Positions 30,626 through 40,245 of a DNA stretch of 64,000 bases are shown one piece after another. Every line of letters starts with the position of its first letter. Within the stretch, counting starts at the first letter, position 1. The stretch comes from Prevotella heparinolytica (GTDB taxonomy: Bacteria; Bacteroidota; Bacteroidia; Bacteroidales; Bacteroidaceae). The DNA lies in contig NZ_SLXB01000009.1 in assembly GCF_004342845.1 (NCBI RefSeq), positions 54,684-118,683 of the forward strand, read 5' to 3'. Below the pieces are notes generated by a model that worked only from the letters and a program-made list of their open reading frames with translations, searched no databases and had not been told where the DNA came from. Both the position numbers and the translations under genes were made by a program.

Positions 30626-32686
30626 ATGAGCAAATTCGAGCTGACATCTGCCTATCGTCCCACGGGAGACCAACCTGAGGCCATCGCACAACTGACCGAA
30701 GGCATACGCGAGGGGCTTCCCGCACAAACTCTTCTCGGTGTCACCGGTTCGGGAAAGACATTCACCATAGCCAATGTTATTGCCAACATCAATAAACCGA
30801 CCTTGATATTGAGCCACAATAAAACGTTGGCCGCACAACTATACAGTGAGTTCAAGAGCTTCTTCCCCAACAATGCGGTGGAGTATTATGTATCGTATTA
30901 CGATTATTACCAACCGGAAGCCTACCTGCCTTCTTCGGACACCTATATAGAGAAGGACCTTGCCATCAACGACGAGATAGACAAACTGCGGCTTGCCGCC
31001 ACCTCTGCCCTGCTTTCCGGCAGGAAAGACGTGGTGGTGGTATCGTCTGTTTCGTGCATCTACGGTATGGGAAATCCTGCCGACTTCTACAACAATGTCA
31101 TTGAAGTGCAGCAAGGCAGAAATTTCAGCCGGAACGTATTCTTGCGACGCATGGTGGATAGTCTCTATGTGCGCAACGACATAGACCTGAACCGTGGCAA
31201 CTTCCGTGTGAAAGGAGATACCGTGGACATCTATCTGGCATACGCCGACAATCTGTTGCGCATTGTTTTTTGGGGCGATGAGATAGACAGCATCGAAGAG
31301 GTAGACCCCATCAGCGGTGTGACAGTCGGTAAATTCGATGCCTATAAGATTTATCCCGCCAACCTCTTCATGACAACCAAAGAAGCTACTTTGCGCGCCA
31401 TCCACGAGATTGAGGACGACTTGCACAAACAGGTGCAATGGTTTGAAAGTGAAGGGCGTACCTTTGAAGCCAAACGCTTGCAGGAACGGGTGACTTATGA
31501 TATGGAGATGATACGGGAGCTGGGACATTGTTCGGGCATAGAGAATTATTCGCGCTACTTCGACGGGCGGGCCGCCGGTACTCGTCCCTACTGCCTGCTG
31601 GACTTCTTTCCCGAAGATTTCCTGATAGTTATTGACGAAAGCCACGTCAGCGTTCCGCAGATACGTGCCATGTATGGAGGCGACCGTGCCCGCAAGGAGA
31701 ATCTGGTGGAATACGGCTTCCGGCTGCCTGCTGCTAAAGATAACCGTCCGTTGAAGTTCGACGAGTTCGAAGAGATGGCCAAACAAGTGATTTACGTCAG
31801 CGCCACACCTGCCGATTATGAGCTGATGAAGTCGGAAGGCATTGTGGTAGAGCAGGTCATTCGTCCCACAGGATTGCTCGACCCTATCATTGAGGTGCGT
31901 CCCAGCCACAACCAGATAGACGACTTGATGGAAGAGATACAACTACGCATCGAAAAGAACGAACGCACTCTCGTAACCACCCTCACCAAACGAATGGCGG
32001 AGGAGCTGACCGAATATTTGCTGAACAATCAGGTGAGATGTAACTATATACACAGCGATGTAGATACGCTGGAACGAGTGAAAATCATGAGCGACCTTCG
32101 CGAAGGATTGTATGACGTACTGATTGGCGTGAATCTGTTGCGCGAAGGACTTGATTTGCCGGAGGTTTCTCTTGTGGCCATCCTTGATGCCGACAAAGAG
32201 GGCTTTCTCCGCTCCCACCGTTCGCTGACGCAGACTGCCGGCCGTGCTGCCCGCAACGTGAACGGAATGGTTATCATGTATGCCGACAAAATAACGGAAA
32301 GCATGCAAATGACTATCGACGAAACCAACCGACGCCGCGAGAAACAGTTGAAATACAACGAAGAGAACGGTATCACACCCCAGCAGATAAAAAAAGCGAA
32401 GAATCTCAATGTTTTTGCCACCGGCGAACCTTCTGCCCCGCCTGCTTCCGAGAATGAAAACCGGACCGGCAGTACTCCTCGTCCCTATGTGGAACAAGAA
32501 CCAACGTCTTCTGTTGCCGCCGACCCGATTGTCCGGTACATGAACCGCGCGCAACTGGAAAAGAGCATCGAACGTACCAGAAAACTCATGCAGGAAGCAG
32601 CCAAGAAGCTCGACTTCATCGAAGCTGCCCAATATCGCGACGAGGTGTTGAAAATGGAAGAGTTGCTGAAAGAAAAAGCGAAATAG
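30626..32686 (+). CDS. uvrB: Excinuclease ABC subunit UvrB
   Basis: I chose ATG 30626 (686 residues, [16 protein letters not shown]). An in-frame TTG at 30602 is unlikely because that region is AT-rich. Walker A is GVTGSGKT (38-45), the damage-sensing beta-hairpin is [15 protein letters not shown], and DEATH-type box, helicase motifs ([17 protein letters not shown]) and a C-terminal UVR domain ([15 protein letters not shown]) are all present. It works with UvrA in nucleotide excision repair. Confidence 0.97.
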   Translation: MSKFELTSAYRPTGDQPEAIAQLTEGIREGLPAQTLLGVTGSGKTFTIANVIANINKPTLILSHNKTLAAQLYSEFKSFFPNNAVEYYVSYYDYYQPEAYLPSSDTYIEKDLAINDEIDKLRLAATSALLSGRKDVVVVSSVSCIYGMGNPADFYNNVIEVQQGRNFSRNVFLRRMVDSLYVRNDIDLNRGNFRVKGDTVDIYLAYADNLLRIVFWGDEIDSIEEVDPISGVTVGKFDAYKIYPANLFMTTKEATLRAIHEIEDDLHKQVQWFESEGRTFEAKRLQERVTYDMEMIRELGHCSGIENYSRYFDGRAAGTRPYCLLDFFPEDFLIVIDESHVSVPQIRAMYGGDRARKENLVEYGFRLPAAKDNRPLKFDEFEEMAKQVIYVSATPADYELMKSEGIVVEQVIRPTGLLDPIIEVRPSHNQIDDLMEEIQLRIEKNERTLVTTLTKRMAEELTEYLLNNQVRCNYIHSDVDTLERVKIMSDLREGLYDVLIGVNLLREGLDLPEVSLVAILDADKEGFLRSHRSLTQTAGRAARNVNGMVIMYADKITESMQMTIDETNRRREKQLKYNEENGITPQQIKKAKNLNVFATGEPSAPPASENENRTGSTPRPYVEQEPTSSVAADPIVRYMNRAQLEKSIERTRKLMQEAAKKLDFIEAAQYRDEVLKMEELLKEKAK

Positions 32687-32762
32687 ATCTCTAAAAAGGC
32701 TATAATATCAGAAGGAAAATCATAACAAGTGTTATAAAACTACAGTTTATCCCTCTTGCCTC

Positions 32763-32792
32763 TTGCAAGTTTCAAGAAAGTCCGTATATTTG
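32763..32792 (+). promoter_or_regulatory. Promoter of the predicted small RNA
   Basis: TTG at 32763-32765, 19 bp, TATATTTG at 32785-32792: a near-ideal Bacteroides promoter with no ORF behind it. Confidence 0.65.
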
Positions 32793-32798
32793 CACTGT

Positions 32799-32860
32799 GT
32801 TTTTCATAGTATTAGATTTAAGGTTAACAAAGGTTGGAGTACAGCGGTACTCCTTTTTTT
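32799..32860 (+). ncRNA. Predicted short non-coding RNA
   Basis: A strong promoter starts a ~62-nt unit that ends at a compact terminator: stem GGAGTAC/GTACTCC (32836-32842 with 32847-32853) followed by seven T residues. The interior (GTATTAGATTTAAGGTTAAC) has no start codon followed by a useful frame. From memory, similar short units with the GATTTAAGGTTAACAAAG core occur at several places in other Bacteroides genomes, but I could not check. Target and function are unknown. Confidence 0.6.
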
Positions 32861-33012
32861 ATGTCTAAAAGTTCTAAAAGTGAGGAAGGGAAGCCCTGTA
32901 TTCAAGAACAATCCTGAAAATCCGCTGAAGAGAATTCTCCATATCTACAATTCAAAGCAAATCAGTATTTTACGATTAAGCAATCGTAAGCTTACATCGG
33001 GGAAAACGTATG

Positions 33013-33144
33013 CCCACACTTTAGCAGTCACAAGCCCACACCTTAATGAACACAAGCCCACACTTCAGGAAGCATAACCCCACACCATAGGGAAGATGAG
33101 CCCACACTTTAGGGAAGTTATTCCCACACTTCAAGACAAGGTAA
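33013..33144. repeat. Phased array D, copy 1: six units of 22 bp, core CCCACAC
   Basis: CCCACAC begins at 33013, 33035, 33057, 33079, 33101 and 33123, exactly 22 bp apart. The core is invariant while the remaining ~13 bp vary. The base after CCCACAC runs T,C,T,C,T,T, the same order as in the second copy at 55.4 kb. Confidence 0.8.
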
Positions 33145-33174
33145 GTTTTAAAGGAGTTATAAGAAAAGCAAACA

Positions 33175-33276
33175 CAGAGACAAGGAAGCACAAGAATACG
33201 GGAAATCAAATCCGCCTGAAACCATATTCAAACTATGATTTTCAGGCGCAATGTCCCTTGCACTTCAATGTCTCTG
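33175..33276 (-). terminator. Imperfect inverted repeat, likely glutamine synthetase terminator
   Basis: The outer arms CAGAGACA/TGTCTCTG (33175-33182, 33269-33276) extend to about 16 of 20 paired positions. The inner arms CGCCTGAAA/TTTCAGGCG (33213-33221, 33240-33248) form a 9-bp perfect stem. It lies 14 bp past the glutamine synthetase stop. Confidence 0.5.
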
Positions 33277-33289
33277 CGCTTCGCCGAAT

Positions 33290-34792
33290 TTAGCCGCAGT
33301 GGAAGTACCGCTCCACCAGTTTCAGCATTTCATCCTGATTATTCTGTATCTCGCTACGCAAAGTTTTGTCTCCGTATGAACGCAGCTTGGCGACAATTCC
33401 GTCAATCATTGCAGGACTGAATACCTGATGTTGCTCGAATATGGCACGCTGTTTTTCCAAACAATCGGCAGAAGCCGAGCAACTATCCGGCAATTGTGCC
33501 AACTCTTTCAGTTTATCCTCATTTTCTTTCTGATGAATGTTCACGTTCACATAAGTCTTTTCCGCAACAGCCAACGCATCTTCCATCTCAAAACCATGAC
33601 GACATGCCACGGCCAGCCCCGCTATCAATTGATACAAGTCGGCCGACCCGTCCGGTGAACGCATCTCTACCGTCTGTTTCTGCGTGGTGTCATAATGGCT
33701 CGGAGTCTCCAATGGGTTGGCCAGCATACACATGTCTGTTTTGGCACACCATCCCAACGGGACACGTACCAACACGGAACGGTTTCTATCGCCCCAGCAT
33801 ACATTGGTAGGTGCTTCCTGATGAGGTACAAGACGGAAATAAGACGTAGGATTCGTATTGCCGAAAGCCGTAATGGAAGGTGCCAAAACCATCATTCCTG
33901 CAATGGCTTTGCGAGCCGTTTCAGAGAGTACACCATCTTTCAGCATCTGATTTTTCCCGTCTTTCATGATGCGCATATGGATATGCAGTCCCGAACCGGC
34001 TTTCCCGGCTGTTATTTTAGGCGCGAAAGTAATGTTGTAACCATATTGTGAAGCCAGATTGCGAATCACCCATTTGGCTATCATCAACTGGTCGGCAGCC
34101 TGCTCGGCAGGCACGGGCAAGAATTCTATCTCGTTTTGTTCGTATATTTTATTGTCGAGCGTGAAGTTGCCCACCTCGGAATGACCGTATTTTATCTGTC
34201 CCCCTGCCTGTGCTATACATGACATGCACTCCGTGCGGAATTCATTGAATTTGGCATACGGGGCCGATTCATGGTAGCCGCGCTGGTCGGTGGCGGGAAA
34301 CATGCCGTCGTTTTCCGAAATCACATAATACTCCAATTCGCCCATAGCCTGAAATTCCATTCCCGTTACATCCTTGAATGCCTGACAAGCCTTGCGTAAA
34401 GTATATTCAGGCGAACTCTCCAACGGTTCTCCATCTTTATTGAAATAAGAGCATAGCATAGAGAGTGTGGGTAACTCTGCAAAAGGGTCGATAAAAGCGG
34501 TTCGGAAGCGGGGCACTACATACAAATCGCTACTGCCGGCCTCTATAAACGGGAAGAGACTCGACCCATCCACACGCTCCCCGCAAGTAAGGATTGCATC
34601 CAGATAAGTAGCGTCGTTAATAACGAAATTCAGTGTTTTCAATCGTCCGTCTGCAGCCGGATACATGAAATTTATCATACGGATATCATTCTTTTTAATA
34701 TAAGAAATGATGTCTGCTTTCGTAAATTCAGAAGCCGGTTTCTGAAGCTCAGCAACCAACGAATTGGAGCTCATTGACAATTCTTGATTCAT
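33290..34792 (-). CDS. glnA: Glutamine synthetase (about 500 residues)
   Basis: This 500-residue protein has the beta-grasp domain (MINFMYPAADGRLKTLNFVI) and catalytic domain. Metal-binding GELEYY (ExE-type) is near residue 157, the ammonia/glutamate-binding histidine is in GSGLHIHM, and NPTSYFRLVPHQEAP carries the ATP/phosphate residues. Length is near type I rather than the ~730-residue type III also found in Bacteroides. The canonical GSI adenylylation tyrosine segment is not obvious to me. It forms glutamine from glutamate and ammonia. It is monocistronic with a clear promoter and a ~100-nt leader. Confidence 0.85.
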   Translation of the reverse strand: MNQELSMSSNSLVAELQKPASEFTKADIISYIKKNDIRMINFMYPAADGRLKTLNFVINDATYLDAILTCGERVDGSSLFPFIEAGSSDLYVVPRFRTAFIDPFAELPTLSMLCSYFNKDGEPLESSPEYTLRKACQAFKDVTGMEFQAMGELEYYVISENDGMFPATDQRGYHESAPYAKFNEFRTECMSCIAQAGGQIKYGHSEVGNFTLDNKIYEQNEIEFLPVPAEQAADQLMIAKWVIRNLASQYGYNITFAPKITAGKAGSGLHIHMRIMKDGKNQMLKDGVLSETARKAIAGMMVLAPSITAFGNTNPTSYFRLVPHQEAPTNVCWGDRNRSVLVRVPLGWCAKTDMCMLANPLETPSHYDTTQKQTVEMRSPDGSADLYQLIAGLAVACRHGFEMEDALAVAEKTYVNVNIHQKENEDKLKELAQLPDSCSASADCLEKQRAIFEQHQVFSPAMIDGIVAKLRSYGDKTLRSEIQNNQDEMLKLVERYFHCG

Positions 34793-34903
34793 AATACGCC
34801 AATCTTTTTTTAGTTTATTATATGGTTAACAAAAAGGAAAGTGTGCCGCACACAGAATTCTGTTATTATTCCATTATCAGTATCTCGACACACTTCACTA
34901 ACA

Positions 34904-34932
34904 CAAAGATAGTAAAAATTACATTACCACAA
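34904..34932 (-). promoter_or_regulatory. Glutamine synthetase promoter
   Basis: Read leftward: TTG (34932-34930), 18 bp, TATCTTTG (34911-34904). The ~100-nt leader holds a GTGTG/CACAC hairpin near 34840-34855. Confidence 0.6.
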
Positions 34933-34940
34933 CCATATCC

Positions 34941-34965
34941 CTTGTTTTATTAACAATAAAACAAG
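34941..34965 (-). terminator. AT-rich hairpin between lipB and glutamine synthetase
   Basis: An 11-bp perfect stem (34941-34951 with 34955-34965) has a 3-nt loop. It could end lipB transcription or be an operator just upstream of the glutamine synthetase -33 box. No clean T-tail follows. Confidence 0.4.
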
Positions 34966-35029
34966 CAAGACTTCTTATTTTAATAGAAAAAAGTCAAACC
35001 CTCCCTAAAAAGGATGTATCTAATGACGC

Positions 35030-35689
35030 TTACGACAACCTATTCGTCAACTCCTCGCAAAGGCGCTCTTTTACCTCTGTCATGGATACTTCGTTTCCCA
35101 ACTCTTTTTGCAGGGAAGTGACTCCTTTATCTATAAATCCGCAAGGATGGATATAACTGAAATAGCGCAAATCGGTGTTTACATTCAGGGCCAATCCGTG
35201 CATGGTGACAAAATGACTGCTGCGTACCCCGATAGCGCAGATTTTACGGGCACGGGGAGTATCGCCTTCCAGCCATACGCCGGTAGCCTTTTCCAAACGT
35301 CCGGCCGTGATACCATACGAAGCACATACACCGATTACCGCCTCTTCCAACAAATGCACATACTCTTTCAACCCTAAAGAATAATCTTCAAGGTTCAATA
35401 TGGGATAGCAAACCAATTGCCCCTGACCATGATAAGTGATGTCTCCGCCACGGTCTATGTGATAGAGTGTAGCTCCTATCCTATGAAGCTGTTCATCGCT
35501 TAGCAGCATATTCCCGTCTTTCCCGCTACGGCCCAAGGTATAGACATGAGGATGTTCGCAGAGCACAATATGGTTTACATACCCTATCCCCGCCTGTTTG
35601 GCTTGCACAAGTGCATCAAACCATTCCGTCTGCCGCTTCCATGCCTCGGCATAAGGAATTACATTCCAATCTGATATTTTCGGTTTCAT
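35030..35689 (-). CDS. lipB: Lipoyl(octanoyl) transferase LipB
   Basis: ATG 35689 gives 219 residues (MKPKISDWNVIPYAEAW). Motifs: HPHVYTLGRSGKDGNML, RGGDITYHGQGQLVCYPIL, the lysine in ARKICAIGVR and the catalytic cysteine in IHPCGFIDKG. It moves octanoyl from ACP to lipoyl domains such as GcvH; gcvP is also in this window. The promoter's -7 box ends 5 bp before the ATG, so the mRNA is predicted to be leaderless. Confidence 0.94.
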   Translation of the reverse strand: MKPKISDWNVIPYAEAWKRQTEWFDALVQAKQAGIGYVNHIVLCEHPHVYTLGRSGKDGNMLLSDEQLHRIGATLYHIDRGGDITYHGQGQLVCYPILNLEDYSLGLKEYVHLLEEAVIGVCASYGITAGRLEKATGVWLEGDTPRARKICAIGVRSSHFVTMHGLALNVNTDLRYFSYIHPCGFIDKGVTSLQKELGNEVSMTEVKERLCEELTNRLS

Positions 35690-35694
35690 GAGGG

Positions 35695-35724
35695 CAAATA
35701 TAGCACTTTTCCGATAATAGCCAA
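35695..35724 (-). promoter_or_regulatory. lipB promoter placed for a leaderless mRNA
   Basis: Read leftward: TTG (35724-35722), 19 bp, TATATTTG (35702-35695), 5 bp, ATG at 35689. With usual spacing, transcription would start at or next to the A of the start codon. Confidence 0.6.
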
Positions 35725-35737
35725 GCATCCGTCTCTA

Positions 35738-37372
35738 TCAATAGCCTTTGTTCTGCACCAATCTTCCATTCATCTTCAGCACATTTCCCGGAATGGGAAA
35801 TACAGTGGTATATCCGTTTGCTTCCTCAGGCAATTGAGGGCGGCTGTCATAGGCACGGGTAAACCTCCCGAAGCGTATAAGGTCTTGGCGTCTCCATCCC
35901 TCCCAAGCAAGCTCCAATTGCCGTTCATCCAGCAAAGTCGCTAATGTGGCCGGACGGAAAGCAGCCCCTACACGACTGCGGACTTTCGCCAGCTCTTCGT
36001 CTCCGCTTTCTCCGTTACGCACCTTTGCCTCGCTCTTCATCAGCAACACATCCGCATATCGAAACAATACGATATCATTCTCCATCAGTTTACCATCTTT
36101 GGTGGCATTCACATCTATCTCATACTTCTTCATACGTGCCCCCGCCGTCTTTTCATAAGGCGTATCGGATATGTCCACCGACACTTTCCACGGATGATAT
36201 TCCAAAATCGTGCCATTATCCAACCTGACAACATTCCCTTGCAAGTCATATACCACATCGGCATAATAACATTTATCAAAACGCGGATCTACCTCATCCG
36301 TATCATAGCCGAACACGTGCAATGCATCTACCGTCGCACTGGAACCATTTTCACCGCCCAATCCGTAAGCCTTGGCATGATTATAGTGCCGGGAGCGGAA
36401 CAAATATTGCATCTGGTTGGTATATAAAGTTTTGTTCATGGGAATAGTGAATATATTCTCCACCGATGATTCGTTATATACGGCAAAGTTTGTTTCATAC
36501 CGGGCTTCCAATTGATAACCCAATGCAGTGATACTATCACAATAGGCCATCGCAGTTTGCCAAGCGTTCAACAACCGCCCGTCTACCGTAAAATAAAGGT
36601 TTTTTCCGTCAGGACGTACACCGTCAGTCCAATCATTGTCGGCATAAACTTCGGCGTTTAGTGCCAATTTCGCAAGCAAAAAATAGGCGACCGGACGCGT
36701 GATGCGTCCATAATAATCTCCCGGCAGGTTACTATGTACCTCGGACAATAAAGGAGCTGCCTGCTGTAATTCTTTCACCACGAAATCAAAAATTTCCTTC
36801 CGGTCCTTTTGTACCACTTTTTCCATAGTAACAGAAGAAGAAAGTACCAAAGGCACACGCCCGAACAAATCCATCAGATAATAGTAATACATGGCACGCA
36901 ACGCACGCACCTCTGCATCATACTCCGCTAACTCCGGTTCATCATGAGTGGCCTGAAACTTTTCAATTCTCTCTACCGACCTGTTGCTCAGCATCACCAC
37001 TTTATAGAGATACTCCCATGTGGCTTGAATGGCATCATTATTCACTCCCCATCGATGTAGAAACAATCCTTGCCAGAAACCTCCATCATACCAATCGCCG
37101 CCGCGAGTAGGCAGAATGGCTTCATCGGTGGTAAACGTGTTCAAGTCATAGACACCGCGTCCCGTTCCTTGCAACCCCTGACTGTCGGCACATCCACCCA
37201 CATAATTATAAAGCGACGCCACCGCGTTCAAATATAAATCGGGAAGTGTACGATAAGCTTCCTCTTTATCTATCTTGTCACGAGGTTCTTCCTTTAAAAA
37301 AGTATCACAAGCCGCCAACAGAAAGAAACAGCAAGATGCCGTCAGCCAATATTGAATCCGATAGTTCTTCAT
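35738..37372 (-). CDS. SusD/RagB family outer-membrane nutrient-binding lipoprotein
   Basis: This 544-residue lipoprotein has lipobox LLAAC (C22). TPR-like helices (AEVRALRAMYYYYLMDLFGRVPLV, the SusD hallmark) and the C-terminal ...RRQDLIRFGRFT...PIPGNVL follow. SusD proteins bind the nutrient over the SusC barrel. It follows susC by 12 bp. No glycosidase, sulfatase, peptidase or sigma/anti-sigma gene adjoins the pair, so the substrate cannot be inferred. Confidence 0.92.
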   Translation of the reverse strand: MKNYRIQYWLTASCCFFLLAACDTFLKEEPRDKIDKEEAYRTLPDLYLNAVASLYNYVGGCADSQGLQGTGRGVYDLNTFTTDEAILPTRGGDWYDGGFWQGLFLHRWGVNNDAIQATWEYLYKVVMLSNRSVERIEKFQATHDEPELAEYDAEVRALRAMYYYYLMDLFGRVPLVLSSSVTMEKVVQKDRKEIFDFVVKELQQAAPLLSEVHSNLPGDYYGRITRPVAYFLLAKLALNAEVYADNDWTDGVRPDGKNLYFTVDGRLLNAWQTAMAYCDSITALGYQLEARYETNFAVYNESSVENIFTIPMNKTLYTNQMQYLFRSRHYNHAKAYGLGGENGSSATVDALHVFGYDTDEVDPRFDKCYYADVVYDLQGNVVRLDNGTILEYHPWKVSVDISDTPYEKTAGARMKKYEIDVNATKDGKLMENDIVLFRYADVLLMKSEAKVRNGESGDEELAKVRSRVGAAFRPATLATLLDERQLELAWEGWRRQDLIRFGRFTRAYDSRPQLPEEANGYTTVFPIPGNVLKMNGRLVQNKGY

Positions 37373-37384
37373 AGCCTTTTCTCT

Positions 37385-40120
37385 TTAGAAATTAATACTC
37401 ACCCCCAATGTATAGGTTCTGGCAAGCGGATAATTACGTTTATCATCCAGACCTAACGTATTGTTGACCGTAGAACTGTTTATCATAGGCGAAACTCCAG
37501 AATAACCGGTAATCGTCGCCAAATTATTCACTGTGAAAGTAAGTCGCAGATTCTGAATATACTTTTTCGTCCCCCGCAAAGGCACGTTCCATCCGGCCGT
37601 CACATAATCGAAGTTCACATAATCTCCCCGTTCCAGCCAATAATCGGTAGCCGTCTGGTCCTTGATATTAGCCTGCGGAGCCTCCTTCATTACGTTATAA
37701 TCGGGAAATATCCCCATATTCATGTAAGTCAGCGAAGTTCCATTGTAAATTTTATGCCCGAAAGCCCCATTGATTTGTACCGCCAGATCGAAATCTTTAT
37801 AACGAAAACTGATATTGGAACCGACAATGGTTTTCGGCATGGCTTGTCCGGCTATGTAACGGTCTTCCCCATCCTCCAAACTTATGCCTCCACCGTTCAA
37901 ATCAACAACTCCATATTTATAACCGCCATTCCCGTCAGCCACCAATCCGGCATTGCGCGGAAGATAGAATACCCCCAGCGGTTGCCCCACAATCTGATAT
38001 ACAATGTGATTGTATCCTCCATGAAAGCCGGCTCCATCTAAACCGGAAATACTGTTATACGCTGCCGCACTGAGATATTCGCCATCATACATGCCGCTTA
38101 AAGAGAGGAGCTTGTTTTGTTGGAAAGAAACGTTGGCATTAACGTTAAGTTCCATGTTTTCGGTTTTCAGAGGAGTTACTCCCACAGCTATTTCCAAACC
38201 GCTGTTACGCATCGAGCCGATATTTGCCACTAATGTGCTATAAGTGAATGGTGGAACACTGACATTATAAGTATAAAGCATGTCGTTTGTTTTGGAAAGA
38301 TAATAGTTGGCAGAAAGCAATAGGCGATTATCGAATAAGGCCAAATCGACCCCGGCATTCAGATTATGTTTTACTTCCCATTTCAGATTTGGATTTGTAT
38401 TGCGTAATTCGGTAAGAGAAACTACTTGTGAGCTGCCTACGGGCACTACTCCGTTGGGCTGTGCCAACCGAAGGGTAGTATAGGAATCAATTCCGCTTTG
38501 GTTTCCCGCCAATCCATATCCGATACGGATTTTCAGATTATTCACCTGAGAGAGTTGCTTCATAAAGTTCTCCTGAGACACATTCCAAGCTGCTGAAATG
38601 GAAGGAAAAAATCCCCATTTATGATTATTTCCGAATTTAGAAGAAGCATCCGCACGGGCATTCACGGTCAGGATATAACGATCGGCATACGTATAATTGA
38701 TGCGTCCCATACAGGAGACCAGACGAGGGCGCTCGTAATATGAGTTCGTGCCTTCCCAAGGGCGTAGAGCGCCGGCTTGCAGATTATCATATCCGAACAG
38801 GTCGGAACTGAAGTTGGTGACCGTTGTATAAAAACCGGTATAGCATTCCTGTTGAACTTCAGCCAATGCCAACACATCGATAAAATGGCGCTTCATATGC
38901 TTGCGATATGTCAGTATAGCATTTCCAACCAATGCCTCCGATTTACGTACACCGCGATAAGCCTGCCCATGTGCCCACACGCAGGTAGGGAGATATTGGG
39001 AATTTTCAATCATATTATAAGAATAAGAACCGAAAAGCTGCAAACTCAAATCCGGCATAAGATTAAACTTCAGTTTGGCATAGGTACTGATATGTGAGGT
39101 CGATTCTTTGTCTTTCACCTCCATCCAAGCCAAAGGATGAGTGATTTGGCTTGCATTGGTCACTCCATCCCACGCCCCTTCCTTATTTTTATGATTAGGA
39201 TAAGTGGGGTTGAATGCGGCAGCCGAATAAAAAGTCTTTTGCCCGTCTACTATATTACGATTTTTCTGTACAGAACCGAACATTCCCACATCGCACTGCA
39301 CAAATCCATCGAACAGCTTCTGAGTCATATTCATGTTCGATGTGAAGTTGGTCATTCTCTCATTGACTATAACTCCTTCTCTACGCATAAAACCAAGAGA
39401 CACGCGATAGCTGGATTCATCCCTTCCTCCATAGAAGGCCACATGATGATCTTGCTGCAAACCGGCTTGTTGTATCTCTTTCAAGAACTCGGTGTCATTG
39501 CCTAAATCTACGATGGATATGCCTTCCCTTTGCGCCACTTTGCGATATTCGTCGGCCGACAACATTTTAAGACTCTTATAAACGGCCGCAACGCCGAAGC
39601 TGCCGTTGTAGCTTACCTGCGTTCTACCCTTCATTCCCTTTTTCGTTGTGATTTCAATAACACCGGATGCACCACGCGAACCATACTGGGCAGTCTCCGA
39701 AGCATCTTTCAGAATGGTAAAGCTTTCTATATCCGTAGGATAAATGGAGGTAAGCAAAGAGATGTCTCCGAACACTCCGTCAATGATAATCAGTGGGTCA
39801 TTGCCACTGGTCAGTGAAGTCGTTCCGCGAAGACGAACCGCATCTAAAGCAGCCGTGCCATTCGCCGCACGATGTATCGTCAACCCCGGCACTTTACCGT
39901 AAATGGCTTCCAAAGGATTGGTAATCTGGTCGACCTTCAGTTGCTTTCCGGTGACTTTTTCAACAAGGGAAGATACGTTTTTCTCATGCCCTACGGTATA
40001 TCCGATGGTTATCAAGGAGTCGGGCACTGTATGCGGCGTTTCTTGCGCACGCATACATAATCCCGCTCCAAAAACACAAAAACATCCGGTGACGATAATT
40101 TTATGAAACTGTTTCATCAT
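37385..40120 (-). CDS. SusC/RagA family TonB-linked outer-membrane transporter (short form)
   Basis: This 911-residue protein has a signal peptide (cut near CMRAQ). The plug begins at about 60 (NPLEAIYGKVPGL), with DPLIIIDGV, IESFTILKDASETAQYGSRG and GVIEITTKKG, followed by the beta-barrel ending TYTLGVSINF. The usual N-terminal carboxypeptidase-regulatory-like domain (~80 residues) is absent: only ~35 residues separate the signal peptide from the plug. It imports a nutrient with energy from TonB. It is the first gene of the susCD pair behind a strong promoter. Confidence 0.93.
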   Translation of the reverse strand: MMKQFHKIIVTGCFCVFGAGLCMRAQETPHTVPDSLITIGYTVGHEKNVSSLVEKVTGKQLKVDQITNPLEAIYGKVPGLTIHRAANGTAALDAVRLRGTTSLTSGNDPLIIIDGVFGDISLLTSIYPTDIESFTILKDASETAQYGSRGASGVIEITTKKGMKGRTQVSYNGSFGVAAVYKSLKMLSADEYRKVAQREGISIVDLGNDTEFLKEIQQAGLQQDHHVAFYGGRDESSYRVSLGFMRREGVIVNERMTNFTSNMNMTQKLFDGFVQCDVGMFGSVQKNRNIVDGQKTFYSAAAFNPTYPNHKNKEGAWDGVTNASQITHPLAWMEVKDKESTSHISTYAKLKFNLMPDLSLQLFGSYSYNMIENSQYLPTCVWAHGQAYRGVRKSEALVGNAILTYRKHMKRHFIDVLALAEVQQECYTGFYTTVTNFSSDLFGYDNLQAGALRPWEGTNSYYERPRLVSCMGRINYTYADRYILTVNARADASSKFGNNHKWGFFPSISAAWNVSQENFMKQLSQVNNLKIRIGYGLAGNQSGIDSYTTLRLAQPNGVVPVGSSQVVSLTELRNTNPNLKWEVKHNLNAGVDLALFDNRLLLSANYYLSKTNDMLYTYNVSVPPFTYSTLVANIGSMRNSGLEIAVGVTPLKTENMELNVNANVSFQQNKLLSLSGMYDGEYLSAAAYNSISGLDGAGFHGGYNHIVYQIVGQPLGVFYLPRNAGLVADGNGGYKYGVVDLNGGGISLEDGEDRYIAGQAMPKTIVGSNISFRYKDFDLAVQINGAFGHKIYNGTSLTYMNMGIFPDYNVMKEAPQANIKDQTATDYWLERGDYVNFDYVTAGWNVPLRGTKKYIQNLRLTFTVNNLATITGYSGVSPMINSSTVNNTLGLDDKRNYPLARTYTLGVSINF

Positions 40121-40164
40121 TCTGTCTATTAGATAAGGTTAACTCTTCTTTTCTTAATAACAAC

Positions 40165-40195
40165 CAAAAGTAAGAAATTCCTTTCACTTTTCCAA
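40165..40195 (-). promoter_or_regulatory. susC promoter
   Basis: Read leftward: TTG (40195-40193), 20 bp, TACTTTTG (40172-40165). The predicted leader is about 38 nt. Confidence 0.6.
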
Positions 40196-40245
40196 GAAAG
40201 ATTGAATAACAGATTCCTTTTACAAAAGGAATAAAACAGTGAAAA

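Larger units (their letters stand above)
32687..33289. other. Convergent intergenic region uvrB/glutamine synthetase
   Basis: This 603-bp spacer contains, in order: a small-RNA transcription unit (32763-32860), phased array D1 (33013-33144) and a large imperfect inverted repeat (33175-33276) that probably ends the glutamine synthetase transcript. Confidence 0.65.

Noticed and set aside
33013..33144. Array D1 (and D2 at 55.4 kb) as a CRISPR-like array
   Set aside because: The unit is 22 bp in all, the conserved core is only 7-10 bp, and there is no cas gene or leader. CRISPR repeats and spacers are each longer than a whole unit here.
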